A stretch of DNA of 64,000 nucleotides, from the NCBI GenBank assembly GCA_027627225.1, contig CM051030.1, forward strand, positions 28,391,927 to 28,455,926. The letters run 5' to 3'. Below the pieces are notes generated by a model. The model ran no database searches and was not told where the DNA came from. It was given only the letters and a program-made list of their open reading frames with translations. The stretch's first letter is position 1. Each line of letters opens with the position of its first letter. Shown piece after piece: positions 1-11,084 of this stretch. The stretch is from Congeria kusceri (taxonomy: Eukaryota > Mollusca > Bivalvia > Myida > Dreissenidae). Both the position numbers and the translations under genes were made by a program.

Positions 1-685
1 TTTTCAATATTCAACACTAATCCTAGTATTCTATTTATACCATCATTTTTATACCTAACTATATAAAAACAAATGTATAACAAACTGGAATTCAAAAACT
101 GGTATTAAAAGTGCTTTTACTAGGATTGAAAAACAATGTACGAATTGTAATAAAGAAGTAGTCCCAATATACTAGAAATATAATAAACAAAACTTAGGCT
201 GTTAACAAGTTTAATTTATATGCATGTTTTTTACAAAAATGCTAGAATAATACATTTCACAATGAAACTGACCTTTAAATTCAACAAAGACACAACGGCT
301 TAATGATCCTTACAATTTATGCTCAATAAATAAATCAATACACAATTAATGACCATGACTTTTCTGATTTCAAAACTCTGAATCGAAGCAGATAATTATT
401 TGACTGCAAATTTAATCTGATTGTTTCGCAAAACATGTTTGCGTATTTTAAATACAATGTATGTGTATTATCTTCAAATGACTGACCAGAAAATACGATC
501 GGCAAAAGTAAACAATGCGCCTGTATCGAGAAAACGTAGTCCGTGCAAGCAACAAGTATATTTCCACAATGTGTAATACAGCTAAGTTTATCGCAAGGGG
601 TGTTACTTCGTTAATGACAGTGTGAAGATGGGATAAAAGGCATTGGTCCCAGCGTTTGGAGTCTTATTTTGTTTTTCTTTTTCAG
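1..685. other. Intron/upstream sequence of receptor locus 1, no gene recognised
   Basis: AT-rich DNA ending in the polypyrimidine tract and AG of the 686 acceptor. No coding exon is recognised. About 553-640 (centred on ACAGCTAAGTTTATCG, then GGGGTGTTA.TTCGT and GATGGGATAAAA) resembles 40215-40285, so it is a dispersed repeat fragment. Confidence 0.5.
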
Positions 686-880
686 AAATCCCTGATGAAG
701 TTAGAAATCCAATGTACATTTCTGCAGGCGATGTTAATAGTGACACAAGCAATGCACCAGTGTACGCAACTGCAGGGAAAAAGAAGCCCATCCAGTCTTC
801 AGCTGATGTTTATGCCACTGTTGATACGAGTAAAAAGAAAAAGAAACCAGGTGTATCTGTAGATATGAAAAAAGACAAAG
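686..880 (+). CDS. Receptor locus 1, cytoplasmic-tail exon with NPxY and YATA/YATV motifs
   Basis: Internal exon of 195 bases, phase 1 at both ends. The acceptor TTTTTCTTTTTCAG ends at 685 and the donor is GTACTG at 881. The peptide starts EIPDEVRNPMYISAGD and carries an NPxY motif (NPMY), then PVYATAGKKK and DVYATVDTSKKKKK. It has no hydrophobic segment and is lysine-rich, so it is read as juxtamembrane or cytoplasmic tail. The membrane helix and ectodomain should lie upstream of the window. Splicing to 18617 preserves the frame. Family knowledge: NPxY binds PTB domains or clathrin adaptors. I infer an invertebrate immunoglobulin-superfamily adhesion or immune receptor, but no ectodomain is visible to prove this. 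There is no in-frame start; the exon is internal. Confidence 0.75.
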
Positions 881-1124
881 GTACTGGGTGTCAGGCCTGG
901 GTTCAAATATTTTAAAAAGTTATTATTGCAAAAGATGTATGTTTTCGGACACTGTACATTTTCGGAAACCCTATTTTTTAGCCAAAATAATTACTTTTTG
1001 CAACTCTTTATTTTCAGATAGTCATCTTAAACCCCATCATTTATGACTCTTTTTTTCGGACACAAGTTTAAAGTTGGATTTATTAATCAAATCTAATGAT
1101 TTTGTTGTCATTTTTTTGTGTTGT
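881..1124. other. Intron 1 start of locus 1
   Basis: Intronic. From about 919 it carries the left arm (TATGTTTTCGGACACT) of a possible inverted-repeat element whose right arm ends near 4511. Confidence 0.5.
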
Positions 1125-3717
1125 TTTTAGCTCACCTGAGCACAAAGTGCTCATGGTGAATTTTTATGATCGCCCGTTGTCCGTCGTGAACGCGTGCGTG
1201 CGTGCGTGTGTGTGAGCGTGCGTTGTCATTTTTTCATTCAAACACAATCTCCTAAACTGCTTGGCAGATTTTCACCAAACTGCACAGGAATTATCCTTTG
1301 GTGGACCACTTTCAAAGTTGTTCAAATCTTCCGGTCCGCTGCATATGTAGGTCACCAGAGCTACAAATATATTTAAAAAGTGAAAATTTCAAAAATATTC
1401 TCCTATGAAACCGCAAGGCTCAGCGTTGTCTTATTTGATATGTGACATCCTCTAGTGGTCCTCTACAAAGACTGTTAAAATGATGCCACTAGGTTCAAAA
1501 CTGGCCACACCCAGGGGGTCACATGGTTTGTATAGACTTAAATAGCAAAATGACTTTAAAATCTCCTCTGAAACCGCAGTGTTTTCGTTTTTGATACGAA
1601 AATTGTATATTAGTACTCTGCAATGATTGTTCAAATAATGCCCCTGGGGTAAAAAGTGGCCATGACCCGTGGCGTCACATGATTTACATAGACTTATATG
1701 GCAAGTGGGCCTTAAGAATCTTCCTTGTTTAAACCGTAAGGCCCAGAGGTTTTATATTTTGCGTGAAACATTGTGGAGTGGTCCTCCACAAAGATTGTTC
1801 AAATGATGCCCGTGGGGTAAAATTTGGCCACCCCCCTGGGGTCACATGGTTTATATACATTTAAATAGCAAAATGATTTTTAAAATCTTCTCCTCTGAAA
1901 CCGCAAGGCCCAGTGGTTTCATTTTGGGTATGAATCATTGAATAGTGGTTCACCACAAATATTGTTCAAATTATGCCGCTGGGGTGGAGAGTGGCCACGC
2001 CCTGTGGGTCACATGGTTTATATAGACTAAACAAACTTCTGAAACTCCAAGGCCCAGATCTTTATACTCAGGTAAGGTGTTTAGTGCCATTTTTAGCTCG
2101 ACTATTTGAAGAATAGGTGAGCTTTCCTACTACCCCCGGCGTCGGCGTCCGCGTCCGTGTCTGAATTTGGTTAAAGTTTTTATTCAAAAGTCTTGTAACT
2201 TCAAAACTACATTAAGTTATTCACTTCAAACGTGGCATATACCTTTGTCATCAACTCCAGTGTCAGGGGCAACATTCCCCATAAAGCTGTTTTGTATTTT
2301 GACAGAGTTATGCCACTTTTTCACTTAGATTTTCTGGTCAAAGTTTATATTCAAAAGTTTTGTAACTTCAAAACTACATAAGTTATTCTCTTGAAAGTTG
2401 TAACTAACCTTTGTCATTAACTTCAGTATCAAGGGCAACATTCCGTATAACTCTGTTTTGTATTTTGACAGAGTTATGCCCCTTTTTCACATAGATTTTC
2501 ATGTTAAAGTTCATATTCAAAAGTTGTGTTACTTTAAAACAACATAAGTTATTCACCTGAAACTTGAAACAAACCTTTGTCATCAACTTCAGTATCAGAG
2601 GCAACATTCTCCATCACTCTGTTTTGTATTTTGACAGATTTATGTCCCTTTTTCACTTAGATGTTCTGGTTAAAGTTCATATTAAAAAGATTTGTAACTT
2701 CAAAACTACACAAGTTATTCACTAGAAACTTGGAACTAACCTTTGTCATAACTCCAGTATCAAGGACAAAATTCTCCATTACTCTAATTGTATTTTACAG
2801 AGTTATACCCCAGTTTCACATAGATTTTCTGGTTAAAGTTAATATTCAAAAGTTGTGTAACTTCAATACTACAAAAGCTATTCACTTGAAACTTGGAATA
2901 TACCTTTGTCATCAACTCCAGTATTAGGGTTAACATTCAACATAACTCTATTTTGTATTTTGATAGAGTTATGTCCGTTTTTCACATTGATTTTCTTTTT
3001 AAAGTTTGTATTCAAAAGTTTTGTAACTTAAAAACTACATAAGTTATTCACTTGAAACTTGGAACTAACCTTTTTCATCAATCTAGTACCAGGGGAAACA
3101 TTACCAATAACTCTATTTTGTATTTTGACAGAGTTATGCCTTCTTTTCACGTAGATTTTCTGTTTAAAGTTTATATTCAAAAGTTTGGTAACTTCAAAAC
3201 AACATAAGTTATTCACTTGAAACTTGGAACTAACCTTTGTCATCAACTCTAATATCAGGGCAACATTACCCATTACTCTGTTTTGTATTTTGACAGAGTT
3301 TTGCCCCTTTTTCACATAGAGTTTCTGGTTAAAGTTCATATTTAAAAATTTTGTTACTTCAAAACTACATAAGTTATTCATTTGAAACTTGGAACTCACC
3401 TTTGTCATTAACTCTAGTTTCATGGGTAACATCACCCATAACTCTGTTTTGTATTTTGACAGAGCTAGCCCACTTTTTACATAGACTTTGTGGTTAAAGT
3501 TTTTGTTCCAAAAATATATAAACTATACAAGGCTTCACTTAAAAATACTGTATTTTAACAAATGTATGCCCCTTTCACTATCCAAAATATGTACCAACTG
3601 AAATACTTCGAATAGTTGAGCACGCTGTCCTCTGACAGCTCTTGTTCCCTCTTGTTATTAGCCATTATAATGCCTTAAACTCAGGTGAGCGACCTAGGGC
3701 CATCATGGCCCTCTTGT
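1125..3717 (+). mobile_element. Rolling-circle-like tandem-core element, class I ends (family A, copy 1)
   Basis: It starts TTTTAGCTCACCTGAGC, immediately followed by the hairpin TGAGCAC-AAA-GTGCTCA and a GTCCGTCGTG-rich leader. The core has about 150-bp units marked by CTGAAACCGCAAGGCCCAG, GTGGTCCTCTACAAAG, GCCCCTGGGGT and GGTCACATGGTTTATAT. It ends CTCAGGTGAGC, the hairpin GGGCCATCATGGCCC, then TCTTGT at 3712-3717. CTCAGGTGAGC is the inverse of the 5' GCTCACCTGAG but lies inside the 3' terminus. No protein gene is present. A second element (2091-3646) is inserted near its 3' end. Open frames inside it are shadows of the repeat. Confidence 0.75.
2091..3646 (+). mobile_element. Nested tandem-core element, class II ends (family B, copy 1)
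   Basis: It starts TTTTAGCTCGACTATTCG. The core has about 165-bp units with TTGTAACTTCAAAACTACA, AAGTTATTCACTTGAAACT, GGCAACATT and TTTTGACAGAGTTATG. It ends CGAATAGTTGAGC, the hairpin GCTGTC-CTCT-GACAGC (3624-3639), then TCTTGTT. It interrupts copy 1 of family A just after GTGCCATTT. The uninterrupted counterpart at 29535-29575 runs GTGCCATTTGGCCCTCTTG, which gives an empty site. The minus-strand frames of 67 and 135 codons inside are repeat shadows. Confidence 0.75.
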
Positions 3718-4563
3718 GTAGTATTATATTCAAGCTTTTTTCATAAAATATGTAATAAATTTCAAGTTAAAAAAATATGCACACATTATAAATTACCTTG
3801 TGTGTGAAACATGTATTAATCTAATTTCAATACAGTGACATAAAAACGCACTGTCACAACATGAACATTACATATACTTTTATATATTTTGTTTGCCCCC
3901 CAAAAAATCTCCCTGACATTTTGACACCCTTAAAATGTCTCCTTGAACACTTATTCATTAATGCTCTATCGACAGCGCTTGCGTTGTTCAGGTACAGTAA
4001 TATCGATCGATGCATTTTGACACCGTCCACGTGCTAGTCAAGCTTTCAGATGCAAAACTGCTAGATGATAGCCGCGGTTCGGCAGACACATCAAAGACTT
4101 TTGAAGTTTAAGCAACGCTGTTGGTATGGGTGTTACTAATTCCTTGCAAATTGGGATGCCTGGCTATGAAGGGTGATGTCGTGTTTCGCTCAGTAGTTTT
4201 TAGAGGTGTCATTATGAACGCATTGTGTTTCTAGTGGATTTTTTTGTTTGTTCAAATTGGGGAAAAATGTTCCAAGGTACTTAATGCATTATCACATTAA
4301 TAAACAGAACATTCTATATTAAAAGCGAACAGAATATGATAGATGAAAACCCTATTTTTTCAAAGAAACAGACGTAATTTAAATATTTTCTTTGTGTCTC
4401 TAAATATTCGGACACCTACAATTTTATAATATTTTATGTCTCTAAATTTTCGGACAAGAAAAAAATATATTTATTTTTAAGTGTCCGAAAACATATAGCT
4501 TTTACAGTAACTAATTTCATTTAAATAGAAACTTATTAATTGAATTGCAATAACAATTGCTTA
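3718..4563. other. Intronic spacer
   Basis: No gene recognised. 4330-4511 holds repeated TTCGGACA motifs and the right arm of the possible inverted-repeat element. Confidence 0.4.
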
Positions 4564-5475
4564 TTTTTAGCTCAACTATTCACCGAATAGTTCGATCTAT
4601 ACCACTCACCAGTTCGTCGGCGTCAGTGTAATGCTCTGGTTAAGTTTTGAGTGCAACATGTCCATATCTTTGTAACTACTACAGATATTCAATTGAAACT
4701 TCACACATCTATTCGGGTCATTATGTGAGGATACTGACTAAGACCCTTAACTCTGACCTGCAATTTAGCAGAATTAAGCCCCATTTTGTAAATCAGGTTA
4801 AAGTTTGTGTGCAACAACTCCATATCTCTATATCAACTGCAGATATTCAACTGAAACTTCACAAATGCCTTCAGGGTCATTATATAAGGTCACTTGCCAA
4901 GACCGATATCTGTGAATAGCAGTTTAGCGGAATTATGTCCCTGTTTGTAGTGAAAAAAGTCAGGTTTAGGTTTGTGTGCAAGAGAAAATTCCGGTTAAGG
5001 TTTGCATGCAACAAGTACATAACTCTGTAACTACAAATGATATTCAGATGAAACTTCGCACATGTGTTTGGGGTTGTTATGTGAGGTCACTGACCAAGGC
5101 CCATAACTCTGACCTGCAATTTAGCAGAATTATGCCCCTTTTTGTACTTAGAAAATCAGGTTAAATTTTGCGTGCAACAATTCCATATCTCTATATCAAC
5201 TACAGATATTCAATTGAAACTTCACACGTGCCTTCAGGGTCATTATATAACGTCACTGGCAATGACCCATAACTGTGAACAGCATTTGAGCAGAATTTTG
5301 CCCCTTTTTGTACTTAGAAATTCAGGTTAAAGTTTGCGTGAAACAACTCCATATCTCTATAACTACTGCATATATTTCATTGCAACTTCATGTCTTCATG
5401 ATCATTATATAAGGTTATTGACCAAGGCCCATAACTTTGACCTGCAATTTAGCAGAATTATGTCCCTTATTGTAG
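4564..5475 (+). mobile_element. Tandem-core element, class II-like 5' end (family C), 3' end missing
   Basis: It starts TTTTAGCTCAACTATTCACC with a short inverted GAATAGTT. The core has about 165-bp units with CAACTCCATATCTCTATA, ATTCAATTGAAACTTCACA, GGTCATTATATAAGGTCACT and GACCTGCAATTTAGCAGAA. It breaks off near 5475 without the usual hairpin and TCTTGTT, so the 3' end is deleted or decayed. Confidence 0.6.
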
Positions 5476-5887
5476 AGTTGTGCCAATTAATCATTTCGTC
5501 GATTAGTTAACAACTATAAGGTAATTATTAATTAGTCAGATAAGGTTTGGAAATCGTCGATGAATTGAAGATTTTCATGCACAAGTTTTGTTTCTAAATA
5601 ATTTCCAATTTCTTTTTTTAACTTTAACAAGCGATCCTATTCATGTTGGCTATAGTTTCAGTGACCAAACAATATTATCATATAGCACACATACACATAT
5701 AATTAAATGCGTTGTTCTGTATAATAAAATGTATAATATTCGTCCCTAGTAAAGCTATTATGTCCTAATTACAAAAAGAGGTAATAATGATCAAAAAAGC
5801 TCCACTCAATATTGTTTAAGATGGAGACATTACTCCTGTGAAAAGGTTTGAACACAGATTACAAAATGTATGCCATTATGATTTTTG
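5476..5887. other. Intronic spacer, nothing recognised
   Basis: AT-rich sequence with no supported gene or repeat boundary. Confidence 0.4.
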
Positions 5888-6310
5888 TGTCGCCTGAATA
5901 GGCGACATATAGGTGTTACTTTTGTCGTCGGCGGTGTCAGCGGCAGCGTCCCCTTTTGCTTATTCGGAGCATAACTCTTAGACTATTAAAGCTATGAACA
6001 TGATACTTCATAGCTAGATAGATGTCATTGAGGGGAAGTGCAGTGCACAAGAACCGTTACTCTGCATCACATACTTTTGGAGTTATTGCCTTTTGTTTAT
6101 TTTCATAGTTAAGTTTTGTCCGGAGCATAACTCTAAGACTATGAAAGCTATCAACTTAAAACTTCATAGGTAGATAGATCTCATTGAGGAATAAATAGAT
6201 CTCATTGATGAGAAGTGCAGTGCACAAGAACCATTACTCTGCACCTCATACATTCATAGTTGTTGACCTTTGTAAATTTTCATACTTATTTTTGTGTTGC
6301 ATTATGGGTT
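5888..6310 (+). mobile_element. Short tandem-core element (family D)
   Basis: It opens with the perfect 8-bp stem TGTCGCCT-GAAT-AGGCGACA (5888-5907), then a GTCGTCGGCGG leader. Roughly two units follow, marked by GGAGCATAACTCT, AAGACTATGAAAGCTAT and GAAGTGCAGTGCACAAGAAC. The 3' boundary is unclear. It has the layout of its neighbours but a different terminal class. Confidence 0.5.
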
Positions 6311-6849
6311 TTGATTAGTCTTTTCTTTGCAATTAGCCAGAGTGCAGTGCTTTTGAAGATTTCAATAAATCTATTAAAACAAATTTGAGCATTAACCTTA
6401 TGTGCTTCTTCATTTGGATTCACGTAAGCTATCCGGCGACAGGAGACACATCCGACTCGCGGAGTTCTAGTTTAATCATATATATCTAGCTGGTTAACTG
6501 TCATATTGATTTAGCTTATCGGTTTACCCTTGCTTATCAAAAACAACCTAATTGTCAGTAACGAGTAGTGATTCGGGTATATATCATTTCCCTGGTATTC
6601 AAATTTTCGTAGTGTGTTTTGGAAGAATGGTGTTAATGCTGAAGTGCAAGATAATAGGGATGGCTGTGCAGAGGACAAATCATGCTTTGCCGGCATGTTT
6701 TGCTACTGTCTAAGGGTAAAGCTGTATTATCACCTAGATTCTACCTTTCCTATTTTAAAATTTGTCTGAGATCTGATGGTCATGGACAAATAGAGGAAGG
6801 TTTGTAGCGATTGGTTGAAAAATGGAGTAGACATACTGCATAAAGTCCA
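6311..6849. other. Intronic spacer, nothing recognised
   Basis: No coding exon, RNA gene or clear repeat end was found. Confidence 0.35.
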
Positions 6850-8512
6850 TTTTTAAGCTACCCTGAGCACGAAGTGCTCGGTTTAGCTATTGGTCTAGGG
6901 GACCTCTCCTGCGTCGTCCATGTGCCGTCAATAATTGGGTTCGTATTCACGCTGGAGACTTCACTTTTTGTCCAAACTTAACCCAACTTGCACAGCTTTT
7001 GTATGACCATAACATCTCTGATGGGATTGTTATTGCGTCAGATCACACCAGTAGCACTAGAGTTATTGTCCCTTTTTAATGCAGAAGAAGTGCAAAAATG
7101 CCTCCATTCCAATCTTAACCAAACTTTCACAGTTTGTGTATGACCATCAGATCTAACCAGATGCCAGATCGTGTTTCAAACACCAGAGTTATTGCCCTTT
7201 GTTTATAAAGAAAATATACAAAAATGGACATTATTCAGGATAGAGACTTCATTTTTCATCCAATCTTCACCAATCTTGCACAGTATGTCTATTACGGGGT
7301 ACCATGAGATTACAGTTGAAGTCGAATATAAGCAAGATCGAACCAGAAATACCGGAGTTATTGCCCTTTGTTTGTGAAAATATATGCAACAATGGAAATT
7401 ATTCAGGATAATGACTTCATTTTTTATCCAATCTTCACCAATCTTGCACAGTTTGTCTATGACCATAAGATTAAAAGTGAAGTCGAATACACTGCAGATC
7501 TGTTATATTGCAATTTGTGGGGTCCATGGATCGCGACTTGCCAGGTCATTCATGTACATATAGATATACATGTATACACTAGCTTATTTTCACGATCTCA
7601 ATACATAAACGTAATTAACTAACCAATTTTGTTGTTATTGGCATCCACAACGTGTTTCCATTTGTATATAAAATATAATATTATTCCTTGTAATCAGTTT
7701 CCAATTGCGTATAATAAATTCTAAATCGAAACGCCTATCAAAATTTTACTGTTCACATGACGTAAACACGAATCCCATTTACAATTAAACTGCACATGTA
7801 TTTCGTGTAAATCCTTTGTTCTGCTAGAAAAGCGCGTGAAAATGATGCTGACATGTACAAAGTCACGTCATCGGCGGTGAAAGCGTGGGTGTATTGATTG
7901 CCGTATACAAACTGTGTAGGGCAGAGAACATTGAGATCATTACTTTTGTATAAAAGTTTCGTAGTGCATTACAACAAATTTGGTTATCTATATTGCGAAT
8001 GATGTGCAGTAAGCATTTCCCTCTTAAACAAAAAAGAAACAGAACAAATGTTACGCCGTATCTATAACGATATTGTTGTTCAGATAGGTCAGTATTGATC
8101 TATGACATATGGTTACTGTATACACCCTCCACGTGGACAGCATGTAATTCAGCTGCTAATTAAAGCTTCAGCAGTGAAAGAACATTGTCATGGGTGGCAT
8201 GCGCGATCAAAGCTGAAGACGTCAAACTGTTACACTTAAATGTTGGCTTCTTGGGATACTGTTTGTCACATTTTACAAGTGTGAATGAAACTGCATCGAT
8301 GTAGGCGCAAAAATCAGGACCAAACTGAATTTATGAACGTCGTCTTATAGTAAAATATTCAAGTACATTTTAAAAAATCGGGATCCACGGCTGATCCAAT
8401 ATATCGCGAAATAACGGATCGCAATATAACGTATCTGCAGTGTATGAGCAAAATCGAGCCAGAAACATCAGATTTATTGCCCTTTGTTTGTGAAAAAAAT
8501 ATTGAAACACTG
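6850..8512 (+). mobile_element. Tandem-core element, class I-like 5' end (family E, copy 1), interrupted
   Basis: It begins TTTTAAGCTACCCTGAGCAC followed by the hairpin GAGCAC-GAA-GTGCTC. The core has about 145-bp units with GAGTTATTGCCCTTTGTTTG, CAGGATAGAGACTTCATTTT and CACCAATCTTGCACAG. It is split by the inverted-repeat element at 7490-8442. After that element the repeat unit resumes in register (TGAGCAAAATCGAGCCAGAA). No clean 3' terminus is seen. Confidence 0.55.
7490..8442. mobile_element. Non-autonomous TA-flanked inverted-repeat element (Tc1/mariner-like MITE)
   Basis: The left end is CACTGCAGATCTGTTATATT. The complement of the right end is CACTGCAGATACGTTATATT, so 18 of the first 20 bases match. 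It is flanked by TA at 7488-7489 and 8443-8444. Removing it with one TA joins GAAGTCGAATA to TGAGCAAAATCGAGCC. That matches uninterrupted family-E units such as GAAGTCGAATATAAGCAAG near 7320, so the empty site can be read from the array itself. The 953-bp body has no transposase frame. TA duplication suits the Tc1/mariner superfamily; assignment beyond that is open. Confidence 0.75.
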
Positions 8513-9483
8513 CAGTCTATCCCTTCGGTCCTTTGCTTCAGGTTAAGTTTGCGTGCAACAACTCCATATCTCTATAACTCGAAAACAGATTGAGCTATTG
8601 TAATGAAACTTCATGCATAGATACCTTATTGTGACGCCTCACTTGGGATTGCATATGGGGTGGGTGGGGTTAAGGTCACTGTTACTAAAAATAGAAAAAA
8701 CGGTTTCTACTCAATAACTTGAGAACCCATTGAGATATTTTAATGAAAATTAATACATAGATACCTTATATCGAGATCTCGCTTAGGATTGCATATGAGG
8801 TGGGTCAAGGTCAAGGTCACTGTTACTAAAAACAGAAAAGCAGTTTCCGCTCAATTACTTGAGTTTGCATTGATATATTTTGATGAAAGTTAATACATAA
8901 ATACCTTATATTGAGACGTCGCTTGTGATTATATATGGGGTGGGTGGGATCCAGGTCACTGTTACTAAAATTAGAAAAATGGTTTCCCCTCAAAACATTG
9001 AAAACGCATTGAGATATCTTAATGATACTTCATACATAGATGCCTTATATCAAGACCTCGCATGGGATTGCATATTGGGTGGGTGGAATCAAGATCACTG
9101 TTACAAAAAATAAATTTCCACTCAATAACTTGAGAATGCATATAGATATTTTAATGAAACTTAATACATAGATACCTTGCATTGAGACTTTGCTTGGGAT
9201 TGCATATGAGTGGGGTCAAGGTCACTTTTACTAAAAATAGAAAAATGTTTCTGCTCATTAAATTGACAAAGCATTGAGATATTTTAATGAAACTTCATAC
9301 ATAGATACTTTATATCGAGACCTCGCTTTGGATTGCATATGGGGTGGGTGTGGTCAAGGTGAACGTCACTGTTGATAGAAAAATGGTTTCCTCTCAATAT
9401 TGTCTTGTTTGTAGTGATAAAGGCCCATAAATCTGACAAAGCGGTTGAATAGTCGAGCGCGCTGTTCTGAGACAGCTCTTGTT
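8513..9483 (+). mobile_element. Tandem-core element, class II 3' end (family F, copy 1)
   Basis: The core has about 145-bp units: TCAATAACTTGAGAAC, TTTTAATGAAACTTCATACA, ATAGATACCTTATAT, GGGATTGCATATGGGGTGGG, then (CAAGGT)-rich DNA and CACTGTTACTAAAAATAG. It ends GAATAGTCGAGCGC, a GCTGTTCTGAGACAGC hairpin and TCTTGTT (9477-9483). The 5' end is not well defined. A family G element starts in the terminal TT. Confidence 0.65.
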
Positions 9484-10450
9484 AGCTCACCTGAGCACGA
9501 AGTGCTCAAGGTTGAACTATTCTGGTCAGTCACCGTCTGTTGTCACTGTCCATCGTCTGTTATCGTCGTCAACAATTTACGTAAACAACTACTTCTTTGA
9601 AACCGCTTAACGTATTTTAACCAAACTCGGCAGAAATGTTCCTGGGATGGTCCTTTAACAAATTTCTTCAATTCATTCAAATATCTGGAAAACTCTGGTT
9701 GCCATGGCAACCAAAAGCTTAAACTGGAAAACTTCAAAAATCTTAATGACAAAACCAACTGGCTGGATTTCAAAATAATTTCACATAAATGTTCGTTGGG
9801 TGAAACTGTACCAGATTTCTTCAAATTATTTTGCTGCCTTAAAAAAACATGGTCGCCAGGGGGCTGGACACTTTTTCGTATTTGGCTACATTAAAACTTT
9901 AAAAAAAAACACTGGCTGGATTTGAAAATAAATTAATAGAAATGTTCCTTGGGTAACCTTCTACCAAATTTCTTCAAATTATTTTGATTTGTTAAAAAAC
10001 ATGGCCGCCAGGGGGCTGGGCAGTTTTTCTTATATGACTATATAGTAAACATTAAAAATCTTCCTTTCTGAAACCACTGGCACGATTTCAAAAAGAATTC
10101 ACAGAAATGTTCATTGGCTGACCATCTACTAGATTTCGTTAAATAATTGTGGTTTGTTAAAAAATCATGGCTGCCAAGGGACGGGACAGTTTTCCTTATA
10201 TGGCTTCTTGTCTGAAACCACTTGCTTGATTTCGAAATAAGTTCACAAAAATGTTCCTTGGCTAATAATCTACCAAATTCCTTCAAATTATTTTGATTTG
10301 CTAAAAACCATGGCTGTCAGTGGTTCATTGTTGATAACTGTTGGCAACTTTTCTTTTCAAACATCTTACAACATGTGATTACATTTTTACAAGCAAATAG
10401 GATTTATTAAACTCAGGTGAGTGACCCAGTGCCATTTCGGCCTTTTTGTT
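9481..10450 (+). mobile_element. Tandem-core element, class I ends (family G, copy 1)
   Basis: It starts GTTAGCTCACCTGAGCAC with the hairpin GAGCAC-GAA-GTGCTC. The core has about 150-bp units: GAAACCACTGGCTGGATTT, AAAATAATTTCACAGAAATG, TTCCTTGGGTGACC, CCAAATTCCTTCAAAT and ATGGCCGCCAGGGGGC. It ends CTCAGGTGAGTGACCC, the hairpin GGCC-type GCCATTTCGGCC, then TTTTTGTT. It abuts the family F copy head to tail. Confidence 0.7.
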
Positions 10451-10660
10451 TCATAAGTTATTAATTTAATTACAATTATTTTAAAGAAAATAATCAAATA
10501 CTTTTTAATTTTTTTAGTTACTTCATTTTTTTACTATGCATCTCTAGAATACATTTTATTTGCATATAAACGACATTAAACATTTTCATTGCATGTTCAA
10601 AATAGCAAAGTACACATGTTCAAAATAGTTGAGTACTTATTCAACTTAACAATGCATTGT
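10451..10660. other. Intronic spacer
   Basis: AT-rich; nothing recognised. Confidence 0.4.
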
Positions 10661-10810
10661 TTTTATGCCCTCACCATCAATGAAGGGATGGTGGTGCATA
10701 TAGTGTTTACCTTGACCATGGGTACGTACGTATGTACCTGTGTACGTATGTTCGGCTTCTACTTCTACAGCAACAGGCTTTTCCCAAAAATAAACAATAA
10801 GCATAAATAA
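10661..10810 (+). mobile_element. 5' end of a family H element (truncated)
   Basis: It begins TTTTATGCCCTCACCATC with the stem CACCATC...GATGGTG (10672-10693) and a GGTACGTACGTATGTAC palindromic leader. The same leader occurs at 17336-17405, where family H units follow. Here the core is missing. Confidence 0.55.
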
Positions 10811-10934
10811 AACGTTGTCATCATAATAGTTCAAAGAGAAACAGTTATTAAATCGAGTAGAAATATCCACAAAGCAGCAGTATCATCCAGGCGAATGGGT
10901 GGACTGAAGGACAAAGAGGCTGAAAAACAAACAA

Positions 10935-10972
10935 ACAGACAAACAGGCAGGCAGACAGACAGACAGACAGTG
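10935..10972 (+). repeat. (CAGA)n/(CAGG)n tetranucleotide repeat
   Basis: The tract reads CAGACAAACAGGCAGGCAG followed by (ACAG) units ending before TGGGCCG. Confidence 0.8.
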
Positions 10973-11084
10973 GGCCGTCATGGACTTGGTCGTCATGGTC
11001 TGGGCCGTCAACGACTTGGTCCGTCCTGACCCGCATTCGTTCGTTAGGAAAAAGAGTGTTTCCTTGCTTTGCTTTCCTGCTTTC

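Larger units (their letters stand above)
919..4511. mobile_element. Possible DNA element with inverted ends, filled by later insertions
   Basis: The left end (919-953) reads GTTATTATTGCAAAAG then ATGTATGTTTTCGGACACT. The complement of 4480-4511 reads GTTACTGTAAAAGCTAT then ATGTTTTCGGACACT. The terminal 30 or so bases match imperfectly and the inner 16 are nearly exact. Both sides carry further copies of TTCGGACA. No transposase is seen. Two tandem-core elements (1125-3717 and 2091-3646) account for most of the interior, so the original element was about 1 kb. No clear target duplication was found. Confidence 0.4.

Noticed and set aside
8513..9481. Regular spaced repeats resembling a CRISPR array
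   Set aside because: Units of about 145 bp are similar throughout, with no unique spacers, and the DNA is eukaryotic.
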